A DNA stretch of 64,000 bases from CAVUMR01 sp963742715 (GTDB lineage Bacteria; Actinomycetota; Actinomycetes; Mycobacteriales; Micromonosporaceae), in the NCBI GenBank assembly GCA_963742715.1, contig CAVUMR010000001.1, forward strand, positions 1,178,001-1,242,000. Direction: 5' to 3'. The translations under genes and the position numbers were made by a program. Numbering within the stretch: the first letter of the stretch is position 1; every line of letters begins with the position of its first letter. The notes beneath the pieces are model-generated. The model was not told the DNA's origin and did not search any database. It was given only the letters and a program-made list of their open reading frames with translations. This document shows, piece by piece, positions 24,977-34,120 of the stretch.

Positions 24977-26541
24977 GCCTGAGTCCCGACGGACTGCCGG
25001 CGCACCGGTCCGGCCGCGGGCGGGCCGGCCGGCACGCCGGGGGAACGAGCCGGCAGTCGGCAGATCAGGTGTGCCCCGATCACGGCGGTGACGATCGCGC
25101 TGGGCAGGCTGGCGAGCAGGCTGAACACGTCCAGCTCGGCTTTGACCACCATCGGGATGAACACCAGTAGGAAACAGATCGCCCGGAAGTCGTCCTCGGC
25201 CCGGAACGCCTTGTCGAACTGCCGGCAGGCAACCCCGATCAGCGCCATGCCGAACACCAGCGGAAGCCAGCCGCCGTGCCGGTACAGGTCTCCCGGCGGC
25301 GTGATGGCGGTCGACGTGTACACGCTGCTCGGTAGCTGGTAGTACTCCTGGCTGAACTGGTACCCGGCGGCCAGCACCGGTTTGTCCGGCCAGAGCACCC
25401 GGGGTACCACCCCGAGAACCGGCGCGGTCACGTAGTCGGCCGGGCTGCGGTACGGGATGATCCCCGGGGTCCGCTGCCGGATGATCGCGACGCTGTCGAT
25501 CTCCCGGATCCGCCGCAGCAGGGTGTACGCGGAGTCCACCAGTACCGTCTGGATCGAGTTCGGCCGGGCTACCTGGGACAGCACCTGTGGAGCCGCCGCG
25601 ACCGCGGCCGATGGGGTCAGCACGCTCCGCTCGCTGCGGACCACCTGGCGGTACGAGGTGTTGAACGGCACCACGAGCCAGAGGAACAGGAACGCGCCGA
25701 TCAGGATGACCTTCAGCGGCAGCCGTCCGCGCAGCGCGCCGTACGGGATCAACACGGCGAGCATCGACAGGACGAACGACTCTTTCCCGCCGCCGAGCGC
25801 ACCGACGGTTGCTTCGATCCCGACCAGCAGGAGCAGGCTGATCAGCCGCCCGGTGGAGGGCCGGCTGAACAGCTGGTACGCCGCCGCGGCGATGGCGAAG
25901 ATCGCGAGCATCGAGACCATGTTGAGCAGCTGGCCGAGCGGGAGCGGAGTGGAGAGCAGCGTCGCGGCGGCACCCACATAGCCGAAGCTGCCGGTGAACC
26001 GCACGGTCGCCAGTCGGGCCACAGTGCCGATCGCGTACAGCACCCAGGGCAGCGCCGGGCCGATCCGCACCGTTGTGCCGGTGCCGCGCAGCAGCCCGGC
26101 GAGGCTGCCGGAAACCACCGCCGCTACCAGTCGAGGCGGACCGAGGACGTAGCCGGTGGTCCACGCGATCTGGGCCACGGCGACGACCATGAGGGCACCG
26201 ACGACGCTCGGCACCGCGATCCGGCTCGCCGAGCCGATCTGGGGTTCGAGCCAGGTCAACGAGGCGAGGCCGAAGGAGACCGTGCTCCAGAGCAGGTACC
26301 ACGGACCGATCCGCCAGTGTGCGATCCCGCGCGTGGCATCCGGCAGCGCGGTGACGAGGCGCAGCGCGGCGACACAGATCAGCGCCACCGAGATGGAACG
26401 GGTGAGCAACTGGGTGCGCAGGTCGGACGGCCCGAAGTAGGTCGGCAGCAGCGGCACTACGGCAGCCATGCCGAGCAGGCACGCCACCAGGACTTTCGCC
26501 GGCCGGGATCCGGTCGCGACGCTCTCACCGGGCTCATGCAT
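24973..26541 (-). CDS. Wzy-like polysaccharide polymerase (O-antigen polymerase type membrane protein)
   Basis: A 522-residue polytopic membrane protein with about ten to twelve predicted hydrophobic segments and a large extracytoplasmic loop (about residues 300-430) containing WPDKPVLAAGYQF and the Tyr-rich stretch QEYYQLPSSVYTS. This layout is typical of oligosaccharide repeat-unit polymerases, which join flipped units on the outer face of the membrane. Sequence conservation in this family is poor, so the call rests on topology and on its place in a locus that also has a flippase and a chain-length regulator. The ATG at 26541 has GGAGGG seven bases before it. It overlaps the genes on both sides. 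Confidence 0.75.
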   Translation of the reverse strand: MHEPGESVATGSRPAKVLVACLLGMAAVVPLLPTYFGPSDLRTQLLTRSISVALICVAALRLVTALPDATRGIAHWRIGPWYLLWSTVSFGLASLTWLEPQIGSASRIAVPSVVGALMVVAVAQIAWTTGYVLGPPRLVAAVVSGSLAGLLRGTGTTVRIGPALPWVLYAIGTVARLATVRFTGSFGYVGAAATLLSTPLPLGQLLNMVSMLAIFAIAAAAYQLFSRPSTGRLISLLLLVGIEATVGALGGGKESFVLSMLAVLIPYGALRGRLPLKVILIGAFLFLWLVVPFNTSYRQVVRSERSVLTPSAAVAAAPQVLSQVARPNSIQTVLVDSAYTLLRRIREIDSVAIIRQRTPGIIPYRSPADYVTAPVLGVVPRVLWPDKPVLAAGYQFSQEYYQLPSSVYTSTAITPPGDLYRHGGWLPLVFGMALIGVACRQFDKAFRAEDDFRAICFLLVFIPMVVKAELDVFSLLASLPSAIVTAVIGAHLICRLPARSPGVPAGPPAAGPVRRQSVGTQA

Positions 26542-27799
26542 GGGCGCGCCCTCCGGCGACCGAGGCCAGCGCGGCCGCGACGGCGGCGGCGAAGTCGTCC
26601 GGACCCTGTGCCATCGCACTCGCCTGACCGGCGGCCCCGAGCCGTGCGCGCAGCCCCGGGTCGTCGATCAGCCGGCGCAGGCAACCGGCGAGGTCGTCGA
26701 CATCGCCGGCTCGGAACACCAGGCCGCTGCGTTCGGGTTCGATGACGTCGCCGGCCCCCCAGACGCCCGTCGCCGAACTGACCACGGTGGCCGCTCCAGC
26801 GGCCATTCCTTCGACCGCGACCAGCCCACGCGGCTCACGGCGCGAGGGCAGCACGAAAATGTCCGCCGCGCTGAGCTCGGCCGGCATCTCGTCGACGTTC
26901 CGGAACCCAACGAACCGGACCCTGCCGGTCAGGCCACGGGTACGGACGAGCTGTTCGAGCTGGGCACGCAGTGGCCCGTCGCCGATCAGGCGCAGTTCCC
27001 ATCGTGCGGTTTGCGGAAGCAGCGCCACCGCCTCGACCAGATCGGCGACGCCCTTGACCGCGATGAACTTGCCGGCGAACGCGATGACCACCGGCCGGTC
27101 GTCCGACTCCGGCCGTTCCTGGTCCGCCCGGTATTCCGGACCCGGCACGGCACGCTGCCGGGCGGCCGCGGCGAACGCGTCGACGTGCGTCGGGTAGACG
27201 CCCGGGCGGATCCGTTCCGGCGGGACTCCGTGGGCGACATAGAACTCGCGGTTCGATGTTCCGGTCGACACGACCGCGGTCGCCCGCCGCAGGATCTGGC
27301 GTCTCAGGAGGCGGCGGATGCGCTGGTGCCGACCTATGCGGGTGCAGCGCATGTTGCTGTCGCCGAAATAGAGGATCGGAGTCCGGGTAACCAGCGAATA
27401 GACAATGCCGAGCCTGGCAACAGCGCCGGCCCACCCGAAGCAGAAGACAATCTCGGGACGCGCGCTCCACAGCCGGCGCAGTACCGCGACGCGCCGACGC
27501 ATTCCGCCGATCGCGGGTGGACACCACCAGTCGTACCCGGAATGCAGATCGGCGTTCCAACGGACGTGCCGACCGAATCCGGGGTCGTACATTCCTTCCC
27601 TCGGCACGCGCCAGTAGTAGACGGACACCTCCACGTCGGCTCTGGCCGCGAGCAGCCGCAGTCCCGGCGCGATGTGCTGCACCGGATGGTCGATGACCAT
27701 GACCACCCGGACCCGCGCCTGTCCGGATGGCGTCCGCGCATCGGCGGAGAGTCTCCGGTCGCCGATGAGCCGCCGTCGATCGGGGCGAAGCCGGGTCAC
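26534..27799 (-). CDS. Glycosyltransferase family 4
   Basis: A 421-residue GT-B enzyme. The N-terminal segment VRVVMVIDHPVQHIAPGLRLL and the C-terminal site VLPSRREPRGLVAVEGMAAGAATVVS, with its E-x7-E pattern, are typical of GT4; VIAFAGKFIAVKGVADLVEAV marks the start of the second Rossmann domain. It is expected to add a sugar to the repeat unit with retention of configuration; donor and linkage are unknown. GTG 27799 overlaps the previous stop as GTGA and is chosen for that reason, though an in-frame GTG about 30 codons later near VRVVMVIDHP is possible. Confidence 0.87.
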   Translation of the reverse strand: MTRLRPDRRRLIGDRRLSADARTPSGQARVRVVMVIDHPVQHIAPGLRLLAARADVEVSVYYWRVPREGMYDPGFGRHVRWNADLHSGYDWWCPPAIGGMRRRVAVLRRLWSARPEIVFCFGWAGAVARLGIVYSLVTRTPILYFGDSNMRCTRIGRHQRIRRLLRRQILRRATAVVSTGTSNREFYVAHGVPPERIRPGVYPTHVDAFAAAARQRAVPGPEYRADQERPESDDRPVVIAFAGKFIAVKGVADLVEAVALLPQTARWELRLIGDGPLRAQLEQLVRTRGLTGRVRFVGFRNVDEMPAELSAADIFVLPSRREPRGLVAVEGMAAGAATVVSSATGVWGAGDVIEPERSGLVFRAGDVDDLAGCLRRLIDDPGLRARLGAAGQASAMAQGPDDFAAAVAAALASVAGGRAHA

Positions 27800-28794
27800 A
27801 GGATCCGCTCCAGAATCGTCGTCAACCGCGCCTCGTAGCTGTGCTCCGCGTGCGCCCGCTTGCTCGCGGCGTCGCCGAGCTCGCCGGTACGACCCGGGTC
27901 GTCGAGCAGCTCGCGGGCCCGCTCGACCAGCTCGGCGAAGTCGCCGAACGGGACGACCTCGCGCTCGGTGTCGAACAGGTCGGCAAGTACCGGACGGCGT
28001 TCGCACAGGACCGCCGCGCCGGCGCCGGTCGCCTCGAACAGCCGGCAGTTCACGCTGTGCATCTCGGCCGGGTGCAGGTTGTTGAGTACGCCGGCCGCCC
28101 GCCGGTACACCCGGGACTTCTCCTCGCGGAAGACCGGCCGGCCGGTGTGCATGCCCGGCGGCAGCAGGCCCCGCGCCCACGCTGCCGGTACCCCGTACAC
28201 CACGAGCGGGATGCCCGCGTCGTGCAGTCGCCGCAGCAGTACCAGCCGGCTCGGATAGACGTTGCCGGCCACCACGATGACGGGCTCGGTACCGGCCGGC
28301 CCGGCGGGCTGGTGCCAGCGCGGATTGCACGCCTCGGGCAGGTACTCCACCGGCGCGTCGAGGGTGGCGCGCAGCCGCTCCACCAGCAGCGGATCCTTGA
28401 AGAACATCGCCGTGTACGGGGCGAGCAGCATCCGCTGCGAGCCCAGGTTGCATACCGCGTCGGCGAACCACAGCGCGGTCGGGATCCGGTACCGCCGCAG
28501 GTCCGCCACCGTGTCCGGCAGCACGGTGCCATCGGTGTTGATCACCGCGTCGCAGCCAAGCTCGTGCGCCCGCCGGACGAGGCGCCGGTGGTACCGGCTC
28601 TCCACGCTGGGCAGCCTGGTCAACGCGAGTTCCGCTCCGACGGCAGCCAGCCGGACCAGCCGGCCGGTGCGGTGCGCCAGTTCCGCGCGGGCCGAGCCGA
28701 GCAGGCTCACCCGGTGACCCATCCGGGAAAGGGTGTCCGCGATGTTGTCCACGAACAGGTCCGGACCGGCCGGTCCGACGAGGCCCAGGTGCAC
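27796..28794 (-). CDS. CgeB-like glycosyltransferase (GT-B)
   Basis: A 332-residue protein of the glycosyltransferase group that includes the spore protein CgeB. It has the pattern LWFADAVCNLG, MFFKDPLLVERL and VEYLPEACNPRWH in the middle, then VVAGNVYPSRLVLLRRLHDAGI and NNLHPAEMHSVNCRLFEATGAGAAVLCE near the C-terminal donor site. It likely adds a sugar to the repeat unit; the donor is unknown. GTG 28794 is preceded by AAAGGGAG. A 66-base gap, the only sizeable one in this operon, separates it from the upstream methyltransferase. Confidence 0.82.
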   Translation of the reverse strand: MHLGLVGPAGPDLFVDNIADTLSRMGHRVSLLGSARAELAHRTGRLVRLAAVGAELALTRLPSVESRYHRRLVRRAHELGCDAVINTDGTVLPDTVADLRRYRIPTALWFADAVCNLGSQRMLLAPYTAMFFKDPLLVERLRATLDAPVEYLPEACNPRWHQPAGPAGTEPVIVVAGNVYPSRLVLLRRLHDAGIPLVVYGVPAAWARGLLPPGMHTGRPVFREEKSRVYRRAAGVLNNLHPAEMHSVNCRLFEATGAGAAVLCERRPVLADLFDTEREVVPFGDFAELVERARELLDDPGRTGELGDAASKRAHAEHSYEARLTTILERIL

Positions 28795-28860
28795 CGCGGG
28801 TACTCCCTTTCACATGGGTCGTGACCTCAGAAAATAACAGAGGGTTCTCACTCGACTACG
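28795..28860 (-). promoter_or_regulatory. A/T-rich gap inside the operon, possible internal promoter or processing site
   Basis: All other junctions of the operon overlap or nearly touch. These 66 bases are noticeably rich in A and T (TTATTTTCTGAGG on the minus strand) and precede the CgeB-like gene. A weak hairpin, CCTC pairing with GAGG around a T-rich loop, is possible. An internal promoter for the downstream seven genes is a reasonable guess, but no canonical hexamers were found. Confidence 0.35.
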
Positions 28861-29709
28861 CTATTGCGATTTCCACCATGCGATCCCGGGCAGTTCGGCG
28901 GCCACCTCCGGCGTACCGGCGACGAAGTTGCCTTCCACGAAGGTCTCCAGCTCCGGGTCCCAGCCCGGGTACGTCTCGACGCCCCGCGGGGTCACCTTCC
29001 CGATCCGGTAGCCCAGCGGTACGAGCAGGTCGAACACGTCCTTGAGGAAGTGGCGGGCGTACACCCAGCGGTGGTTGTACTCGAACTGGACGAGCGAGAC
29101 GCGCTGGGCGCGCAGGCACTGTTCCGCCCCCCGCAGTACCCGGAAGTCGTGGCCCTCGGTGTCGATCTTCACCAGGTCGATCCGGTGGATGCCCTGGTCA
29201 GCGACGTACCGGTCCACCGTGGTCGTGTCGACCACCTCGAGATGCGCGGACGCTCCGGTGGCGCTCCCGTCGTACAGCGAGTGGCTGCCGGCTTCGGGCG
29301 CCCCCACGTGCAGGGTCGCCGAGCCGACGGTGTCCGACATGGCCAGCCGGTTGACCCGCACGATCGCCGGCAGGGTCGCGACCAGGTGTCGGTGGGTCGC
29401 CGCGGCCGGCTCGAACGCGTGCAGGCGCAGGTCGTCGAGGCGACCGGCCCGGCGCGCGTGCGTGAGCAGCGCGCGGGACCACGCCCCGATGTTCGCGCCG
29501 ACGTCCAGCACGGTCACCGGTTCGGCCGGCGGTACCGCGTCGAACAGCCACCGCTGCAGGGCGTACTCACCGTTGACGGCCGGGTCGTTGGGCAGGTCGA
29601 GCCGGGCCCGGTGCAGCGCGAACCGGGCGGCCCGCACGATGCCGCGCCGCCCGGCGACCCCGCACGCCGCGTCCACCGCCAATGCGGCCACCCGGCGCAC
29701 CGCCGACAT
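28861..29709 (-). CDS. FkbM family SAM-dependent methyltransferase
   Basis: A 282-residue FkbM methyltransferase. SAM motif I is TVLDVGANIGAWSRALL, followed by LHAFEPAAATHRHL, and the FkbM motif VKIDTEGHDFRVLRGA is intact. It is expected to O-methylate a sugar of the polysaccharide. Its ATG overlaps the flippase stop (TGATG, one base shared), and it precedes the A/T-rich gap in the operon. The EYNHRW segment after the motif is common in relatives associated with surface polysaccharides. It is the third FkbM protein in the locus and is distinct from the other two. Confidence 0.88.
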   Translation of the reverse strand: MSAVRRVAALAVDAACGVAGRRGIVRAARFALHRARLDLPNDPAVNGEYALQRWLFDAVPPAEPVTVLDVGANIGAWSRALLTHARRAGRLDDLRLHAFEPAAATHRHLVATLPAIVRVNRLAMSDTVGSATLHVGAPEAGSHSLYDGSATGASAHLEVVDTTTVDRYVADQGIHRIDLVKIDTEGHDFRVLRGAEQCLRAQRVSLVQFEYNHRWVYARHFLKDVFDLLVPLGYRIGKVTPRGVETYPGWDPELETFVEGNFVAGTPEVAAELPGIAWWKSQ

Positions 29710-31004
29710 CAGGACACCCCCGCCGGCTCCATGGCGACCTCCGCCTCGCGCCGGATCCGGTGCCGGCGCAGCGCCCGCAGCAGGAGTACGACGGTGACGA
29801 CCGAGGTCGCCGTGGCGGTGATCGCCGCACCGGCCACCCCGACGATCGGCAGCAGTACCACCAGCAGGATCACCGTGAGCGCGGCGGACCAGGCCTGCGC
29901 CCTGGCCACGTCCAGCGGCCGGCCGTACCCGCGGAGCAGGTCGGCACAGACCTGCGCGCACGGCAGCATGACCCCGCTCGGGGCCAGCAGCAGTACCAGC
30001 GGGACCGAGCCGACGAAGCCGGCGCCGAAGATCGCCGGGATGAACCAGTGCGCCAGCACGGCGACCGGGATCATCAGCGCCAATCCCATGCCGGCGCTGG
30101 CCAGGACCGCGCGCCGTTGCAGCGTGGTGGCGGCGCCGGCGGAGAGCATCCGCGACGCCAGCCGCGGAAACGCGACGCTCCCCAACGCCGACACCACCGG
30201 GACGGCGAGGGTGGTCACCGAGACCGCGACCGCGTACCGGCCGAGCTCCGCCGGCGCGACGGTGACCGACAGCAGCAGCTGGTCCAGTCGCGCGACCAGC
30301 ACGCTGGGCACCGCGGCGGCGAGCTGGCTCAGGCCGTACCGCCGCATCCTGCGGGCCAGCCGCGGGTCGCGCCGGCCCCCGGTGAGTCCCTGCCTGCGGC
30401 ACAACTGCTGGGCCAGCAGGGTCTGCCCGACGATCGTGCCGGCGAGGACCAGGAGCCCGCTGATGAGTCCCAGCACCCCGACGGCGCGCAGCACCAGGAC
30501 CGCGAGCACGAAACCGACCGGTTGGCTCAGCCGGGCCACGTTCCAGGCCCGGAGGTCGACCGCCTGCAGACTGAACGTGTAGCTCGCGCTCACGAAGCTC
30601 GCCAGGCAGGTACCGAACATGAGCAGGTAGCCCCAGGTCACGGTGGAGTTCCCACCGGACAGCAGCGGCGCCACGAGCATGCCGAGCACCAGGGTGACCG
30701 ATCCGGATACCACCAGCATGTGCCGTGAGCTGGCCAGATAGTCCGGCGCCGAGCGCGGGTACCGGGCCACGAAGTAGGTGGTCGCCGCGGTCTGGCCCAG
30801 CTCGCCGATCACCAGTACGACGCCGAACCAGGCGATCACGGCCGCGTACTCGCCGCGCACGGTCGGGCCCAGCGCCCGGGCGATCACGATCCCGGCGACT
30901 CCGGCGCACACGGCTGCCGCCACATTGCACACGGAGGTGGTCGCGACGCCGCGCCCGAAGGCGCGCAGGTCCTCCCCGGCCGGACTCGCGCTCACGTAGC
31001 CCAT
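29709..31004 (-). CDS. Wzx-like polysaccharide flippase
   Basis: A 431-residue membrane protein with about twelve hydrophobic segments arranged as in the MATE/Wzx (RfbX) superfamily. It should flip the undecaprenyl-linked repeat unit across the membrane. Family-like features include GIVIARALGPTVRGEYAAVIAW in the first two helices and basic residues between helices 6 and 7. The ATG at 31004 gives a 13-base overlap with the methyltransferase before it; a GTG three codons later (30995) would give the GTGA overlap seen at other junctions and may be the true start. It is transcribed with the FkbM gene downstream. Confidence 0.85.
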   Translation of the reverse strand: MGYVSASPAGEDLRAFGRGVATTSVCNVAAAVCAGVAGIVIARALGPTVRGEYAAVIAWFGVVLVIGELGQTAATTYFVARYPRSAPDYLASSRHMLVVSGSVTLVLGMLVAPLLSGGNSTVTWGYLLMFGTCLASFVSASYTFSLQAVDLRAWNVARLSQPVGFVLAVLVLRAVGVLGLISGLLVLAGTIVGQTLLAQQLCRRQGLTGGRRDPRLARRMRRYGLSQLAAAVPSVLVARLDQLLLSVTVAPAELGRYAVAVSVTTLAVPVVSALGSVAFPRLASRMLSAGAATTLQRRAVLASAGMGLALMIPVAVLAHWFIPAIFGAGFVGSVPLVLLLAPSGVMLPCAQVCADLLRGYGRPLDVARAQAWSAALTVILLVVLLPIVGVAGAAITATATSVVTVVLLLRALRRHRIRREAEVAMEPAGVS

Positions 31005-31786
31005 TCGTTCGTCTGGTCCGGCTCGGCGTACGACTCGCCGTCGACCGGGATCGACGCACCGGCGGACGCCCCCGCTCGGGCAGCCGCGCGGGCGATGAAC
31101 GTGAGGTTCTGCGTGGTGATGTGGCCGCCCAACGCGCCGGTTTCGGCGGCCAGCGCCAGCCGGATCAGTCCGCTGATCGGTTTCCAGACCATCGCCCGTG
31201 CCGCGCTGCGCAGGCCGTGTACCAGCGGCGGGCAGCCGAAGGTACGGACCGACTCGAACCGGGACACGGCGGCGAGCTGCGCCACGGTACGCGCGGTGAA
31301 CGACGTCTCGTGGGTGATGTCGCCGTACCGGATGTGCCCGCTGAACGGGCTGGCCGCGTTCGGTACCCGCGCGATGAACACGCCGCCCGGCGCGAGGGCC
31401 GCCCGTACGTCGTCGAAGGTACGGATGACCTCGTGCTTGGGCAGATGCTCCAGTACGTCGGTCGCGACGATCGCGTGCCAGCCGCGCGACTCGCGCAGGT
31501 ACTCGTGGAAGTCCGCGTGCACGATTCCCGGCCGTCCGGCCTGCCGGGCGATCGCCACCTGCTCGGGACTCACGTCCACGCCGGTCGCGTCGTACCCGTC
31601 GTCGCGCAGCAGGGCGACCAGCTCGCCCTGGCCGCAGCCGAGGTCCAGGACGCGCTTCTCGTGCGGATGGGCGGGCAGGTGCGGGCGGATGTCCCGGCGG
31701 TACACCAGCCGGACCGCGGCACCGTTGCCGTGGCCGGCGTGGGTCGACGCGTACGACTCGTACAGCCGCTTACTGACGGCGTCCAT
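30992..31786 (-). CDS. Class I SAM-dependent methyltransferase
   Basis: A 264-residue methyltransferase with motif I VLDLGCGQGELVALL, motif II TGVDVSPEQVAIA and the ATDVLEHLPKHEVI segment of the Methyltransf_23/UbiE-like group. In sugar loci, members methylate lipid-linked glycans or sugar carboxyl or hydroxyl groups, so a role in modifying the polysaccharide is likely but unproved. The ATG at 31786 begins MDAVSKRLYESYAS, as in relatives; the open frame upstream is antisense-like. It overlaps the stop of the GT4 gene by 17 bases. Confidence 0.86.
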   Translation of the reverse strand: MDAVSKRLYESYASTHAGHGNGAAVRLVYRRDIRPHLPAHPHEKRVLDLGCGQGELVALLRDDGYDATGVDVSPEQVAIARQAGRPGIVHADFHEYLRESRGWHAIVATDVLEHLPKHEVIRTFDDVRAALAPGGVFIARVPNAASPFSGHIRYGDITHETSFTARTVAQLAAVSRFESVRTFGCPPLVHGLRSAARAMVWKPISGLIRLALAAETGALGGHITTQNLTFIARAAARAGASAGASIPVDGESYAEPDQTNEWAT

Positions 31787-32828
31787 GCCCGTCCCGGGTC
31801 TCGGCCGCGGGCGCATCGGCACCTGCCGCATCGGCACCCGGCGTGGCGGCACCCGGCGTCGCGCCCAGCTCGAGCAGCCAGCGGAAGTACGCGTCCCGGT
31901 CGAACAGGTGCAGCTCCGGGGCGACCGGCGCGTCCAGCGCGGCGAGCGCGTCGGTCAGGCTGTCCAGGTCGTCCAGCCGGTACGGGCGCAGCGCCGGTCC
32001 GGCCACCTCGCGGGCCTGGTCGGTGTCCGGCGAGAGGATCGGCACGCCGTACGCCCGCGCCTCGGCCAGCGGATAGCCGAACGCCTCCGCCCTGGTCGGG
32101 AAGAACGCGGCGGTGGCCGACCGCCACAGGTGCCCGAGCGACTCGGCCGACACGGTGCCGAGCGCCCACAAGCGCGGATGGTCGGCCAGCGCGGGCGGCA
32201 GATCCTCACGGCGGGCGGTCACCCGGATCTCCAGGGTCCGGCCGGTACGAGTGGTCGCGACCAGCAGCGCGCGCAGTTGCGACATCAGGTTCTTGTACGG
32301 CGCGGGCAGCACCGGTACCAGGATGAACGGCTCGCTCACCGGCCGCCGCGAGCCGAGCGGGGTGACCGGATGCGGCCGTACCACCACCCGGTCCCGTACC
32401 GCCGGCACATGGTGCGCGACCCGCGCGGCCATCGCGCTGGTGGGCGCCACGATCACGTCGGCCCGCCGCAGCAGCGCGCGTACCACCGGGATCTGCGCGT
32501 GGAACGACCGGGGCATCGACGCGAGCAGGTGCTGCTCCGACTGGTACAGGAAATGCAGTGCGTTGCGGACCAGCACCCGGCGGTGCGCGCCGGCGAACGC
32601 GAACGACGCGTTGTTGGCCGCCACCGCCACCGACGCCCGGGCGGCCGCGCGTTCCCGGCCGAGCAGCCAGCCGGCGGTGAGCGGGCGGTGCCGGCCGAGC
32701 ACCGTCACCGGTGGCTCCGGCTCGGAGTGCTCCCGCAGGAAACCGTCGAGTTCCGCGATCCAGCGGGCTGCGCCGCCGACCTCGCCGCCCGCCGCGTCCA
32801 GCACCGACCCCTTGTGCGCCGCCGCCAT
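31770..32828 (-). CDS. Glycosyltransferase family 4
   Basis: A 352-residue GT-B glycosyltransferase. The C-terminal donor site reads AFFPTRAEAFGYPLAEARAYGVPILSP, with the E-x7-E pattern of GT4, preceded by ALGTVSAESLGHLWRSA. The N-terminal half contains VLVRNALHFLYQSEQHLL and DVIVAPTSAMAARV, typical of acceptor-domain segments. It adds one sugar to the repeat unit; identity unknown. The protein ends in an Ala/Gly/Asp/Pro-rich tail. Its ATG overlaps the epimerase stop (TGATG), and AAAGGG is just upstream. Confidence 0.86.
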   Translation of the reverse strand: MAAAHKGSVLDAAGGEVGGAARWIAELDGFLREHSEPEPPVTVLGRHRPLTAGWLLGRERAAARASVAVAANNASFAFAGAHRRVLVRNALHFLYQSEQHLLASMPRSFHAQIPVVRALLRRADVIVAPTSAMAARVAHHVPAVRDRVVVRPHPVTPLGSRRPVSEPFILVPVLPAPYKNLMSQLRALLVATTRTGRTLEIRVTARREDLPPALADHPRLWALGTVSAESLGHLWRSATAAFFPTRAEAFGYPLAEARAYGVPILSPDTDQAREVAGPALRPYRLDDLDSLTDALAALDAPVAPELHLFDRDAYFRWLLELGATPGAATPGADAAGADAPAAETRDGHGRRQ

Positions 32829-34120
32829 CACTGAACCCTTTCCAGCGGTACCGGCGAAGCCGGCGTGCCTGATGCGTCCGGTGCGGCGGTGCGGGGCGGA
32901 GCGGCCTGCGGTGAACCGGCGGCCGGCAGCCGGACCCCGGCCCAGTCGTGGTGCCGGCGCACGGTGGACAGGATCGCGTTCACGACCCGCCGCGACGTGT
33001 CGGCGATCCGGTAGTCGGCCGGGCACGGGACCCCCTCGGCGGCGGTCTGCCGCAGGGTCGCCTCGATCGCCTCCAGCACGTTGTCCGGATCCAGGCCGGT
33101 CATCACGATCGTGCCGGTGTCGAGTGCCTCCGGCCGCTCGATCGACTCGCGCAGGGTCACCGCGGGGAAGCCGCAGATCGCCGACTCCTCGCTGATCGTG
33201 CCGCTGTCGGACAGCACGCAGCGGGCGTCGCGCTGCAGCCGGACGTAGTCGAGGAAGCCGAACGGCTCGTGGAAGACGATCCCGTCGAGGTCGCCGAGCC
33301 CGTCGACCCGGTGCGCCCCGCCGTCCCGCCCCCCGTGGGCGCCGACGTCGCCCATCCCGGTGTACACCTCGCCGTCCGGCAGGGACCGCAGGCGTTTGCG
33401 GGTACGCGGATGCGTCGACACGAGCAGCGGCAGGTCCCAGCGCCGGCGTACCGCCCGCAGGCAGTCGAGCAGCCGCGCGAGTCGGGCCGGGTCGTCGACG
33501 TTCTCCTCCCGGTGCGCGCTGACCAGGAAGTACCCGCCCGGCGGCAGTCCGATCCGACCCAGCACGTTGGAGCGGTCCACGCCGTCCCGGTAGTGGTCGA
33601 GCACCTCCCGCATCGGCGAGCCGATGAGCAGGATCCGGCGCGGGTGCAGCCCCTCGGCGAGCAGGTTCCGCCGGGCGTGCTCGGTGTACACCAGGTTGAA
33701 GTCCGCGGTGTGGTCGATGATCCGGCGGTTGGTCTCCTCCGGCACGTTCGCGTCGAAGCACCGGTTGCCGGCCTCGAGGTGGTACACCGGCACCCGCATC
33801 CGGCGGGCCATCACCGCCGCCAGCCCGCTGTTGGTGTCGCCGAGTACGAGTACCGCGTCCGGCCGCTCCGCGGTGATGACCTGCTCGGCGCCGGCCAGGA
33901 TGGTGCCCAGCGCCCGGCCGAGACTCGACGTGTCGACCTTCAGGTTGTGGTCCGGCCGGGGCAGCTTGAGGTCGGTGAAGAACACCTCGCGCAGGGCCGG
34001 ATCGGCGTTCTGTCCGGTGTGGACGAGTACGTGGTCGAGCGTGCCGGCCAGCCGGTCGATCACCCGGGACAGCCGGATCAGCTCCGGACGGGTACCGACG
34101 AACGTCATCACCTTGGTCAC
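32828..34120 (-). CDS. capG: UDP-N-acetylhexosamine 2-epimerase, CapG/FnlC-like (UDP-L-FucNAc synthesis)
   Basis: A 430-residue non-hydrolysing 2-epimerase of the WecB fold. Family motifs are TFVGTRPELIRL at the start, LVHTGQNADP, VLVLGDTNSGLAAV, LEAGNRCFD, NRRIIDHTADFN and LSDSGTISEESAICGFP, with the usual catalytic acidic and histidine residues. The NR-C-D form at LEAGNRCFD and its place after the CapE and CapF genes mark it as the CapG/FnlC type, which inverts C2 of UDP-2-acetamido-2,6-dideoxy-L-talose to give UDP-N-acetyl-L-fucosamine. A Gly/Asp/His-rich insert lies at about residues 255-285. The GTG overlaps the CapF stop as GTGA. Confidence 0.88.
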   Translation of the reverse strand: MTKVMTFVGTRPELIRLSRVIDRLAGTLDHVLVHTGQNADPALREVFFTDLKLPRPDHNLKVDTSSLGRALGTILAGAEQVITAERPDAVLVLGDTNSGLAAVMARRMRVPVYHLEAGNRCFDANVPEETNRRIIDHTADFNLVYTEHARRNLLAEGLHPRRILLIGSPMREVLDHYRDGVDRSNVLGRIGLPPGGYFLVSAHREENVDDPARLARLLDCLRAVRRRWDLPLLVSTHPRTRKRLRSLPDGEVYTGMGDVGAHGGRDGGAHRVDGLGDLDGIVFHEPFGFLDYVRLQRDARCVLSDSGTISEESAICGFPAVTLRESIERPEALDTGTIVMTGLDPDNVLEAIEATLRQTAAEGVPCPADYRIADTSRRVVNAILSTVRRHHDWAGVRLPAAGSPQAAPPRTAAPDASGTPASPVPLERVQ

